Assembly (NCBI GenBank): GCA_945902075.1
Contig: CAMDMA010000015.1
Span: 1-64,000 of the forward strand
Direction of reading: 5' to 3'
From: Candidatus Kuenenia stuttgartensis
GTDB taxonomy: Bacteria > Planctomycetota > Phycisphaerae > Phycisphaerales > SM1A02
DNA: 64,000 nt
Of the stretch, positions 49,004 through 57,186 are shown one piece after another. Positions within the stretch are counted from its first letter, which is position 1. Each line of letters opens with the position of its first letter. Below the pieces are notes generated by a model, which saw only the letters and a program-made list of their open reading frames with translations, did no database searches and was not told the origin of the DNA. The translations under genes were made by a program, and so were the position numbers.

Positions 49004-50156
49004 ACCTCACGACGCGCTCGACGCCGACGCCAGCATCGACGCCAGCATCGACGTTGGAAGGCGCGGCACCGGCCGAACCTCACTTTTCGAATTCGACCTT
49101 GCATCACTCGTGGGTGAGATCGAGGCGATGGGCCTCCCGCGCCGCACCGCGCCGCAACTTCTCAAGTGGATCTACGAGAAGGGCGTGGTCGACTTCGAAC
49201 ACATGACCGATCTCTCGAAGAATGCGCGCGCTCAGATCGCAGCGCGATTTTCGACGCTTCAGGGCGCGGTCGTCCGTCACCAGATCGCAACAGACGACAC
49301 ACAAAAGTTACTCATCGAATGGGGCGAGATTGAGGCTCCACCCGCGGAAAGCGCGCTTCGAATCACAGGGGCAATGCGCAGCGAGAAGCAAACTGAAACA
49401 GTGATGATTCCAACCGAAGACCGCAAGACTGCATGCGTCTCGAGCCAGGTTGGCTGTCCCGTCGGCTGCAAGTTTTGTGCCTCGGGTATTGGCGGACTCG
49501 ACGGAAATCTCACGGCTGGCCGAATCGTTGAGCAAGTTTGGCGCATGTCGAGACTCGATGGCGTGAACCGAATCTCGAACGTTGTCTTCATGGGGATGGG
49601 TGAACCGCTCGCGAATTTCAATAATGTCACGCAGGCAATTCGTATCCTCAACGCCGCGTGGGGAATGGGTATCGGCGCTCGGAAGATCACTGTCTCGACC
49701 GTGGGGTTACCTGCGGCGATCCGCAAACTCTGCACGTTTGACATTCCCGTCACGCTCGCGCTTTCGCTGCACGCGCCCTTTGATGAACTCCGTCGGAAGA
49801 TCATTCCATGGGCCGAGTATTCGACGATCGCTGAACTCCTCGATGCCTGCCAAGAATGGTTTCGGAAGACTGGCCGCGAGATTACGCTCGAATACATCTT
49901 GCTCGGTGGCGTGAATGACCGTGCCGAACACGCAGAAGAACTTGCCCGGCTTGCGCGTTCGATGCGTGCGAATGTGAATCTCATTCGCTACAACGAGGTT
50001 CGAGGCATGCCTTTCCTTCGACCGACCAACGACGATGTTCATGTGTTCCAGGAAATTCTTCGCGAACGCGCGGTGAATTCGCACATCCGCGCGAGTCGTG
50101 GTCGCGACATCGCTGCGGCCTGCGGACAACTCAGGCACGAAGCACGCACTCTATAA
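48996..50156 (+). CDS. rlmN: 23S rRNA (adenine-2503-C2) / tRNA methyltransferase RlmN
   Basis: Radical-SAM methyltransferase. 386 residues. Cluster motif CPVGCKFC, the methyl-carrying Cys in ACVSSQVGC, NVVFMGMGEPL, TVSTVGL and the resolving Cys in the C-terminal GRDIAAACGQL are all present. The N-terminal 25 residues are a repeat DASIDASID encoded by an imperfect 15-bp DNA repeat (49021-49055). The start overlaps the ispH stop, so the two are coupled, as in some other phyla. Its last 6 bases overlap the oxidoreductase-like gene on the other strand. Confidence 0.95.
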   Translation: MTEPHDALDADASIDASIDVGRRGTGRTSLFEFDLASLVGEIEAMGLPRRTAPQLLKWIYEKGVVDFEHMTDLSKNARAQIAARFSTLQGAVVRHQIATDDTQKLLIEWGEIEAPPAESALRITGAMRSEKQTETVMIPTEDRKTACVSSQVGCPVGCKFCASGIGGLDGNLTAGRIVEQVWRMSRLDGVNRISNVVFMGMGEPLANFNNVTQAIRILNAAWGMGIGARKITVSTVGLPAAIRKLCTFDIPVTLALSLHAPFDELRRKIIPWAEYSTIAELLDACQEWFRKTGREITLEYILLGGVNDRAEHAEELARLARSMRANVNLIRYNEVRGMPFLRPTNDDVHVFQEILRERAVNSHIRASRGRDIAAACGQLRHEARTL

Positions 50157-53100
50157 ACCTTCCACACTGGCGCGAAGTTCCGCGGCGGTGAGCGAGCGAA
50201 GTCCACCGTCAGTCGCCAGCATCGCGAAGCGGCGCATGCACATTGACCACTGCGCGGAGTCGCGATCAAAACCCGATGCTGCTCGCTCCGCAAGTGAGAT
50301 CGCGTAGGCGCGAACCTCGCGGGCCCGCAGATCGCCGCGGATTGCCCACGGAACAAGCGGTCGTGTAAGGCGCACGATTTCCGCAGGCCAGTCGCTTGAT
50401 CGGAAGTCGAGCCGGAATCGACGCGTTCCAATGAGTAACTCGAAGCGACTGAGGAACCGTCGCTCGAGCGTATCACCGTGCGATGCGCGCACGCCAAGCC
50501 GCTCGCGAATACGCCGGCGCTGTTCAAGACTCGTCGACATCGAAAGAACATAAAGAATGTCGCGCACGAGTATCGCGTCAGCGAGCGGCTCGACAGCGAC
50601 AAGCGCGAGTTCCCCTGATGGATCGGCTCGAAGCAGCGCGGCAATCAGCGACTCGTACTGCCGCATCATGCGCGTCCCGCCCCAAACAATCGCACGATGA
50701 AGTGCAGTCACCACGGCGCGCGTCGCGCGATCCACATCATCACCATCACCGAGTCGTGCAAACGACGCGAGCATGCCCGATGCGCTTAGCGCGTAGCGTT
50801 CGGCACGTCGCCTTCCGCCGAAACGCTCCCGCACGAGTTCGAGCGCAAGTCGTCGCACGAGACGCTCGACAGGCTCGCGCTCTTCAACTGTGCGCCGGAC
50901 AACTGCACCAGCTTCAAGTCGGCGACCAAAAGTGAATGCCTCAAAACTCCGGCCAAAACCGGCGATTTCCGCCCTTCGTACCGCGCCTTCGATCGCTTCT
51001 TGTGAAACGGGAATCAGTCCACGCTGAAAGGCAACTCCGAGCATCGCCACATCAAGAAGTCGCTCACTGAGCAGATTGGTTCGGCAAAGCGATGCGTAAT
51101 CATCGACCGACGAATAGGTCGCCTGTGCGCAACGCTCCACAACACCTTCAAGCATCGCACATGCTTCGAGGCGCGCGTCATCGAATTGATCTTCGAGCGG
51201 CCCGTCGTTCGCGACCACCGATGTACGCGCTGGACCGGCCACGCGAAGCGCAGGATCAGGCCCGAGTGCGCGAAGTGTTTCGACTGCGTCGGCACCGAGC
51301 ACGAGATCAGCCTCGCCGTAAGGAATCATCGCGGTGCGCGGCGCACGCGTATCTCCTGGACGCGCGCGAACCCAGAGCACCTGCGCCCACGCCCGACGAC
51401 CGCGGCCGCAGGGGTCGTCGGAAGAGAGGACTTCGACGCGATATCCCATCGCGCGCCCGGCATCCGAGAGGACGCGCGCAACAACGCCAGGAACCAAACC
51501 GCGACAGCCTGCAAGATGAACGCGATACGTCCCACTCTCCGCGTGGATCGGGCGCGGCGGCATGATTCCGGCGGAGCCACGCGAGTAGGCCGTCATCGGC
51601 GGCTTCGTGCGCACGACCTCAACTTGCTCCGAGAGCGCGATCGCCCGAAACTGCATGTTTTCCACGCGCATTCCGAGTTCCTCGTTTGTGAAACTTCCCT
51701 GAATGGGCGTAGACCCCTGCTCTTCAGCGTCGTCGAGCAAACCCGCGAGTGCAGGTGGCCGGAGTTCGCAGGCGATATCTGCACTCCAAACCAATCGCTG
51801 CTGTGGTAGGTAGCCGAGCCGATCGCGTTCCACAAATGTTCGCTCAATTGACTCGGCGTCAAGTCGCGCCGGAGGGCCGTCCGACAGAACGAGGATCGTG
51901 ACACCGTCGCCAAGTATCTCGGAGAGAATCCGCTCACGCACCGCGATTCGATCATTCAAATCGACGCGTACTACACGCGTGCGAGCGGCAGCGCCTGCAG
52001 GAATCGCGGCATCAGCGAGTCGAGCGAGATCGACCTCACCCGCGCCTCCAACATCTACGGCGATGATGAGCCTCCGAAACGGATCACGCGCCGCCTGACG
52101 CACGACCTCGGGCCCTTCGAGCAGAAACCGCTCGCGTGGATAGATCTCAGCAACAACGAAACTCTGCGCGTCGATGCGCGGTGGAAGCGCGTCAATCACG
52201 AGAATTCTTGGCCGAGGCTCCGATTCGGGCAGTTCAGGACGCGCGCGAAGTTCCTGATCGATCTCGACAAGCATCTGTCGCGCGAGGCGCATCGCTGCAT
52301 CGACGCCGATGTCTTCACCCCGCGACGGCAACTGTATGGACTCCAGCGCTTCATCGGCGCTGAGTAGTTTCGTGGCGACGGAGAGCGACGGGCGTACCGC
52401 GTGAAGGAGGTGCACGATGCGGCGCACGAGTACCGAAGGGCGCGTGGCGTCATTGAGCCGGAGGAATTCCGCCGCCTTGCCCGGCGCGGTGGGAAGTTCG
52501 TGGAATGAAATCGTTGGAACGCGCGCACTACGGCGGCGCATTTGATCGGCGGCGGCGAGGACGACACCAGCGACCGATCCTGGTCGCGGCTCAAGCACAA
52601 CAGCGTGTTGGACGCGATCGAGAAATCGTTGCAGCGCCGACTCGTCGATCGGTGAAATCAATCCGAGTCGAAGGACGGGAACGCGCCCAGTCAAACCCAA
52701 CTCGCCGAGCACATCGACGAGCGCACGCTCACATGCACCGATTGCGATAAAACCGACGACCTCGCGCTCGCCCGGACTCGGTAGGCTCACCGCAACATTT
52801 AACTCAAGCCGACGCGCGACGCGCAAGAGGTCACCAACATCTGCAACACCAAGGCCTGCGCGCGATTTCCGCTGAAGAATAAGTTCATCGACGCTGGTGA
52901 CCACGCGGTTGGGCCGCGCCTGCAACGTTTCGCTCGCGGCAAGGAGCAGTCGGTGCACGACAATCGCGACCGGAACGACACCCGCGCGCGAAAGCCGCAG
53001 CGACTGCTCGACGGCATCGCGCAGCGACGAAAGATCTGTTGGCTCGACAATCGGTAATCCCGCATCAATCGCGAGTCGTCGCGGACAGAGCATCGGTGCG

Positions 53101-53564
53101 CCGTCGGGATCATCCTCGAGAATCAGCGCGACCCCGTGCCCCGGACTCATGAAAGACGCGCGTGCGCCACGCAATGCGGCGACCGCGGCCACAAGATCCG
53201 ATGCGGGTACGAGTGCGATCGCACTCCTTCCGCCGCGCATCGCGCCGAGCGCGAGCGAGACCGCGCGCGCGCCGTCACCGCCGAGATGAATTTCAGTTTG
53301 GTGACGCGCAAGCAGCCGCTGCGCTGGCTCCGATTGCGCGATGCGCGACAGTCCGGCGAAGCGTGTCACCATCGGCGCTGCGATGACCTCGACCGGAACC
53401 TGCGATTCGAGCGCGCCCTTCACAATCGCGTCGCACGCATCCATCAACACGAGCCCATCTGCCGCATGGAGCGGGGTCAGGAAAGTGGGCTGGTTTGCGA
53501 CGGGCACGACGCAATTGTAAAGCCGCGCACGACCCACGGCGGCCAACCAATCGCGCGCTACCAT
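50151..53564 (-). CDS. Degenerate indolepyruvate:ferredoxin-oxidoreductase-like fusion protein
   Basis: 1137 residues. The first ~190 residues follow the pyrimidine-type domain of IOR/2-oxoacid oxidoreductases (ADGLVLMDACDAIVKGALES, AVSLALGAMRGGRSAIALVP, GHGVALILEDDPDGAP), then the transketolase-C-like domain (VGFIAIGACERALVDVL, VPVLRLGLISPIDESAL, VVLEPRPGSVAG). The TPP-binding domain with its GDG...N motif and all clustered Fe-S cysteines are missing. In their place are ~300 residues of unknown sequence. From about 750 there is a beta-subunit-like part (CRGLVPGVVARVLSDAGRAMGYRV, MIPYGEADLVLGADAVETLRAL) and a tail like that of fused proteobacterial IORs (AMLGVAFQRGLIPVSQEAIEGA). Start ATG 53564; active as a standard oxidoreductase is unlikely. 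Confidence 0.72.
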   Translation of the reverse strand: MVARDWLAAVGRARLYNCVVPVANQPTFLTPLHAADGLVLMDACDAIVKGALESQVPVEVIAAPMVTRFAGLSRIAQSEPAQRLLARHQTEIHLGGDGARAVSLALGAMRGGRSAIALVPASDLVAAVAALRGARASFMSPGHGVALILEDDPDGAPMLCPRRLAIDAGLPIVEPTDLSSLRDAVEQSLRLSRAGVVPVAIVVHRLLLAASETLQARPNRVVTSVDELILQRKSRAGLGVADVGDLLRVARRLELNVAVSLPSPGEREVVGFIAIGACERALVDVLGELGLTGRVPVLRLGLISPIDESALQRFLDRVQHAVVLEPRPGSVAGVVLAAADQMRRRSARVPTISFHELPTAPGKAAEFLRLNDATRPSVLVRRIVHLLHAVRPSLSVATKLLSADEALESIQLPSRGEDIGVDAAMRLARQMLVEIDQELRARPELPESEPRPRILVIDALPPRIDAQSFVVAEIYPRERFLLEGPEVVRQAARDPFRRLIIAVDVGGAGEVDLARLADAAIPAGAAARTRVVRVDLNDRIAVRERILSEILGDGVTILVLSDGPPARLDAESIERTFVERDRLGYLPQQRLVWSADIACELRPPALAGLLDDAEEQGSTPIQGSFTNEELGMRVENMQFRAIALSEQVEVVRTKPPMTAYSRGSAGIMPPRPIHAESGTYRVHLAGCRGLVPGVVARVLSDAGRAMGYRVEVLSSDDPCGRGRRAWAQVLWVRARPGDTRAPRTAMIPYGEADLVLGADAVETLRALGPDPALRVAGPARTSVVANDGPLEDQFDDARLEACAMLEGVVERCAQATYSSVDDYASLCRTNLLSERLLDVAMLGVAFQRGLIPVSQEAIEGAVRRAEIAGFGRSFEAFTFGRRLEAGAVVRRTVEEREPVERLVRRLALELVRERFGGRRRAERYALSASGMLASFARLGDGDDVDRATRAVVTALHRAIVWGGTRMMRQYESLIAALLRADPSGELALVAVEPLADAILVRDILYVLSMSTSLEQRRRIRERLGVRASHGDTLERRFLSRFELLIGTRRFRLDFRSSDWPAEIVRLTRPLVPWAIRGDLRAREVRAYAISLAERAASGFDRDSAQWSMCMRRFAMLATDGGLRSLTAAELRASVEGL

Positions 53565-53570
53565 CGCCGC

Positions 53571-54452
53571 GTGCCGCGCTTTCGACTCCTTGTCACCGAC
53601 CTCGACGGAACGCTCCTCAACCGCAAGGGACAGGTCAGCGAGAGCAACCTCTCGGCGATCCGCCGACTGCAGGATTCTGGCGTGGAAGTCATTCCCGCCA
53701 CCGGCCGCGCCCTGCGCGAGTGCGGACACGTGCTCGACTTCATCAATCACGCTGGCCACGCGATCACCGCCGGGGGCGCGCTGGTCCATGATGCGCGCGA
53801 TGGTTCGGTCGTTATCCGCCGAGGTCTCTCGTCCGAACTCGCGCGCGCAATCAGCGAAATTCTCGGAGAGCACGGTCACCTCGCGCAGCTTCTCCAGGAC
53901 CACACGCAGACCGGTTTCGACTACGTGATGGTCGGCGACCATCCCCTCGATCCGGCGACCGAATGGTGGTTTAACCATCTCCCGGTGACCTATCGGCGGG
54001 TCATGACGATCGCCGAACACACCGACGACGGCCACACGATGCGGGCCGGTACGGTCGCCCACGGCGCGCTGCTTGAGCCGATCGTCGAGCGCCTTCGACA
54101 GAAGCTTGGGGATCAGATTTTTGTACAGCATTGGTCCGCCCTCACCGCTGAGGCCGCGACCGGCTCCCCCACGCACCTCCTCGAGGCGTTTGGTGCTGAT
54201 GTCAACAAGTGGACAGCGATTGAAGCGCTCTGCGCCGACTATGGGATCGACCCCGCGGAAGTTGCGACGGTGGGTGACGGCCTCAACGACCTCGAGATGA
54301 TCCGAAGCGCAGGCCTTGGAATTGCCATGGAAAACGCAGATCCCCGCATCGCGGCCGTCGCCGGTGCCCGTGCTGGCCACCACGACCGGGACGGCTTTGC
54401 CACCGCAGCGGAGCTTGTTCTCGCGGCCAACCGTTCCGCCGCCAACCACTGA
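53571..54452 (+). CDS. HAD-family phosphatase (Cof type)
   Basis: 293 residues. Motif I LLVTDLDGTLLN, motif II and VIPATGRALRECG, and the C-terminal GDGLNDLEMIRSAGLGIAMENA (motif III/IV) followed by GFATAAE mark the Cof/YbjI subgroup, acting on sugar phosphates or similar small phosphates in the cytosol. The GTG at 53571 gives a start only 6 bases from the divergent oxidoreductase-like gene. No ATG lies nearby; substrate unknown. Confidence 0.9.
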   Translation: MPRFRLLVTDLDGTLLNRKGQVSESNLSAIRRLQDSGVEVIPATGRALRECGHVLDFINHAGHAITAGGALVHDARDGSVVIRRGLSSELARAISEILGEHGHLAQLLQDHTQTGFDYVMVGDHPLDPATEWWFNHLPVTYRRVMTIAEHTDDGHTMRAGTVAHGALLEPIVERLRQKLGDQIFVQHWSALTAEAATGSPTHLLEAFGADVNKWTAIEALCADYGIDPAEVATVGDGLNDLEMIRSAGLGIAMENADPRIAAVAGARAGHHDRDGFATAAELVLAANRSAANH

Positions 54453-54550
54453 GCCCCAATTCCGCGATTCTTTGGGCAACGCACCGTCTGTCGATTTCAC
54501 CGACCTTTGCTTTGGCACAGCGACGAAAGAACCGATAGATTGTGCGACCT

Positions 54551-55378
54551 ATGGATCCAAAGGCAACCGACAAGCGCAGACTGCAGCAAGTGCAGACCCA
54601 AGACCTCACCGAGAGCCGTCTCAATGACGACTTTGTGTACTGGCTCAAGAAGAATGGGTCGAACTACTTGCTCGTCGTGCTTCTCGCTGCGTGCGCGGCA
54701 CTTGGCTACAACTTCTGGCAGCGAAAGAATGTCGAGAAGAGTTCAGTCGCCTGGAGCGAGCTCGCGCAAGCGACGCTTCCGGAAGCGCTTGAGCAACTTG
54801 CGAAGGACCACGCGGAGGTGCCGCAGATGGCAATGATCGCGCTCTTGAGCGCGGCCGATCGACGACTCGCACAAATCCGCTCTGGAGAACTCACGCCAAA
54901 GCTCGGCGATACACCCGCCGTCATGCTTGATGACGCGTCGCGGAAGATCGCCCAAGACGCAGCCGACGAGGACTATGTGAAGAGTGCTGAACTTGCCATT
55001 CAGGTTGCAGGCGGCAAGCGTGAGAATGCCATCGCCATCGTGCTGCCAACCCTCTTCGGTCGCGCGGCAATTTGCGAGAGCCGCGGAGATTTCACTGGCG
55101 CCAAGAACTTCCTCGACGAAGCTGCCAAGCTTGCGGGCGACCGCTGGCCCGACTTCGCGAAGCTCGCTGAATGGCGCGCTGCTGAGACACTCACGCTTGC
55201 GACGCCGGTGCAAATGCCAAGCGCCGCGCAACTTCCGGCGAAGCCCACCCCAGCCACACCGGTTGCGCCCACGGGAGATGACCTCTTCCAGCAGTTGATC
55301 CAAGAGCAGACGACAACCACTCCTGCGAGCGGTGACGCCCCTGCGAGCACATCGCCTGCGCCTGGGAACGGCGGATAA
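54551..55378 (+). CDS. Membrane-anchored YfgM-like tetratricopeptide protein
   Basis: 275 residues. One membrane segment (about 36-54, SNYLLVVLLAACAALGYNFW) after a cytosolic start, then helical repeats resembling YfgM/BamD-type TPR (AWSELAQATLPEALEQLAKD, IVLPTLFGRAAICESRGD) and a Pro/Thr-rich tail. Relatives act at the Sec translocon as chaperone-like proteins, but that is only a loose match. Its stop is 34 bases before the RluD start. ATG 54551 is used rather than the GTG at 54542. Confidence 0.68.
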   Translation: MDPKATDKRRLQQVQTQDLTESRLNDDFVYWLKKNGSNYLLVVLLAACAALGYNFWQRKNVEKSSVAWSELAQATLPEALEQLAKDHAEVPQMAMIALLSAADRRLAQIRSGELTPKLGDTPAVMLDDASRKIAQDAADEDYVKSAELAIQVAGGKRENAIAIVLPTLFGRAAICESRGDFTGAKNFLDEAAKLAGDRWPDFAKLAEWRAAETLTLATPVQMPSAAQLPAKPTPATPVAPTGDDLFQQLIQEQTTTTPASGDAPASTSPAPGNGG

Positions 55379-55412
55379 ACCCCCGCTCGTCGCTGCGGCG
55401 TACCCAAATTCC

Positions 55413-56588
55413 GTGGCCGAGTCACCCAACGAACGCATCGAACGCACCGCCGCACTCCTCGGCGCGGGTGGCGCTGTAGACCGCGATGCACTGTTTGCGA
55501 TCTACGAGGAAAACGCGACCAAGGACGATGAGTCGCCGGTCACGGTGGAGTTTGAGCTGCTCAAGGATCTTGAGAAGCGCCTCGACCGCTACATGGTCGA
55601 CCGGGTGCCGTTCCTCTCGCGCACGCAAATCCAGCGGCTGATCGATGAAGAGGCCATCACGGTGAACGGGCGCGTGCCCAAGAGTTCGACCAAACTTCGC
55701 AAAGGGGACCGCATCGTCGCGACGCTTCCGCCGCCGCCGTCGGGAGCGATTTCGCCTGAAGACATTCCGCTCGATGTGATTTACGAAGACGACGCCATCA
55801 TCGTTGTCAACAAGCCCGCGGGACTCATTGTTCATCCGGCACGAAGCCACAAATCGGGCACGCTTGTGAATGCGCTTGCGTGGCGGTTCAAAAACATTTC
55901 GGGAGGCGAGCTGTCGAAGGTCGGCGAAGAGTTTGCGCGACCAGGCATTGTCCATCGACTCGACAAGTTCACCTCGGGCGCGATCGTGAGTGCAAAGAAC
56001 GACACCGCGCACTGGCGACTCGGCAAGCAGTTTGAAATGCGGCGCACAGACAAACGCTACCTCGCGCTTGTCCACGGCAGCCCAGAGCGCGATGTCGAAA
56101 CGATCGACCTACCGCTCGGAAAACATCCGACCATCAAAGAGAAGTACGCGGTTCGCCACGATGAAACCGGTAAGGCCTCACTCACGATCGCGCGTGTGCG
56201 TGAGCGATATCTCGGCCCCGGCGGGGCGAGATATGCGCTGGTTGAGCTCGAACTCAAGACCGGCCGAACCCACCAAATCCGCGTGCACCTTTCCTACCTC
56301 GGCCATCCGATTGTCGGTGATGACATGTACGGCGGTAAACACTCGACGGAGCGCGACCTCGGAGGCGAAAGCGACGCGATGCTTCTTGCGCGGCAGGCCT
56401 TGCACGCGACCACGCTCGGGATCCGTCACCCAATGACTGAAAAACCGATGTCGTTTACCGCACCGATTGCCGCAGACCTCCGGCGCGCGGTCGAACTGCT
56501 ACGCACTTCCACCCTAGCCGCCGGCGCGCAACCAACCGTTGTCGCCCCAGGGACGACAATCGATCTCGCAGCTGCTGGAATTGGGTGA
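55413..56588 (+). CDS. rluD: Ribosomal large-subunit pseudouridine synthase, RluD/RluA family
   Basis: Makes pseudouridines in 23S rRNA. 391 residues. S4 RNA-binding domain at about 50-110 (RLDRYMVDRVPFLSRTQIQRL, VNGRVPKSSTKLRKGDRI). Catalytic domain: HRLDKFTSGAIV with the catalytic Asp, DDAIIVVNKPAGLIVHPA, RYLALVHG and TGRTHQIRVHLSYLGHPIVGD. GTG 55413 is chosen because it lies past the previous stop; the frame is open further. The C-terminal ~30 residues are not part of the fold. RluD versus RluC substrate not decided by sequence alone. Confidence 0.92.
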   Translation: MAESPNERIERTAALLGAGGAVDRDALFAIYEENATKDDESPVTVEFELLKDLEKRLDRYMVDRVPFLSRTQIQRLIDEEAITVNGRVPKSSTKLRKGDRIVATLPPPPSGAISPEDIPLDVIYEDDAIIVVNKPAGLIVHPARSHKSGTLVNALAWRFKNISGGELSKVGEEFARPGIVHRLDKFTSGAIVSAKNDTAHWRLGKQFEMRRTDKRYLALVHGSPERDVETIDLPLGKHPTIKEKYAVRHDETGKASLTIARVRERYLGPGGARYALVELELKTGRTHQIRVHLSYLGHPIVGDDMYGGKHSTERDLGGESDAMLLARQALHATTLGIRHPMTEKPMSFTAPIAADLRRAVELLRTSTLAAGAQPTVVAPGTTIDLAAAGIG

Positions 56589-56602
56589 GCGACACGCGTC
56601 GC

Positions 56603-57136
56603 CTACTCGTCGCCTACATCATCATGCACCAATGCGTAAAACCCGCCGCCCTCGCGACGCAGTTTTCCAGCGGCAACCAGCGCTTCCCAGATCGCAACCG
56701 GAAACTCGCGCGGCGCGATGATGGCGTCGATTTCGTTCTTCTTGCCGCTTGACATCGGCCCCACGCCAAGGCGGCTTTCGGCGTCGAGCCGCGAAAATTT
56801 GAGTCGCTTGCGGAACGCACGCAACGCACTTTTCACCATCTCAGGGTCAACCGGCTCCGAATGCGTCTCGGGTGGCGCGACCACTGCGACTTCCTCACCA
56901 CGAAGCCAACGCACGAGGATCGCAAGCCCCGATGCGTCGCGGTTGGCGACGAGCCGCATGATCACAGCCGGATCCACTTTCGCCTTCAGCAGAAGTTTGT
57001 GCATCGCGCCCCACTGCGGGCCCGCCGCCGAAACCTCGCACGCCATGAGCGCAGCGGACTTGTTGGCGATCTCCTCAAGGAGCGACGCGGGAATGGACGC
57101 GGGTCGTCGACCGAAGGGTGCATTGACATCAGACAT
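56603..57136 (-). CDS. Conserved-looking protein of unknown function
   Basis: 177 residues, no signal peptide or membrane segment. Mostly helical, with an internal SALRAFRKRLKFSRLDAESR basic patch (about 105-125) and an ending KLRREGGGFYALVHDD resembling a short winged-helix. The stretch GVGPMSSGKKNEIDAIIAPR precedes it. No family recognised; DNA or RNA binding is a guess. Single gene on the minus strand between rluD and the pullulanase gene. Confidence 0.6.
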   Translation of the reverse strand: MSDVNAPFGRRPASIPASLLEEIANKSAALMACEVSAAGPQWGAMHKLLLKAKVDPAVIMRLVANRDASGLAILVRWLRGEEVAVVAPPETHSEPVDPEMVKSALRAFRKRLKFSRLDAESRLGVGPMSSGKKNEIDAIIAPREFPVAIWEALVAAGKLRREGGGFYALVHDDVGDE

Positions 57137-57186
57137 ATCGCAAAGGTATCGATCAACGCCGTCTATGAAGGCAGTAAACTCGCGCT

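Noticed and set aside
53565-54518. In-frame upstream extension of the oxidoreductase-like gene (318 residues)
   Set aside because: It lies fully opposite the HAD phosphatase gene whose motifs are intact, and it adds no recognisable domain.
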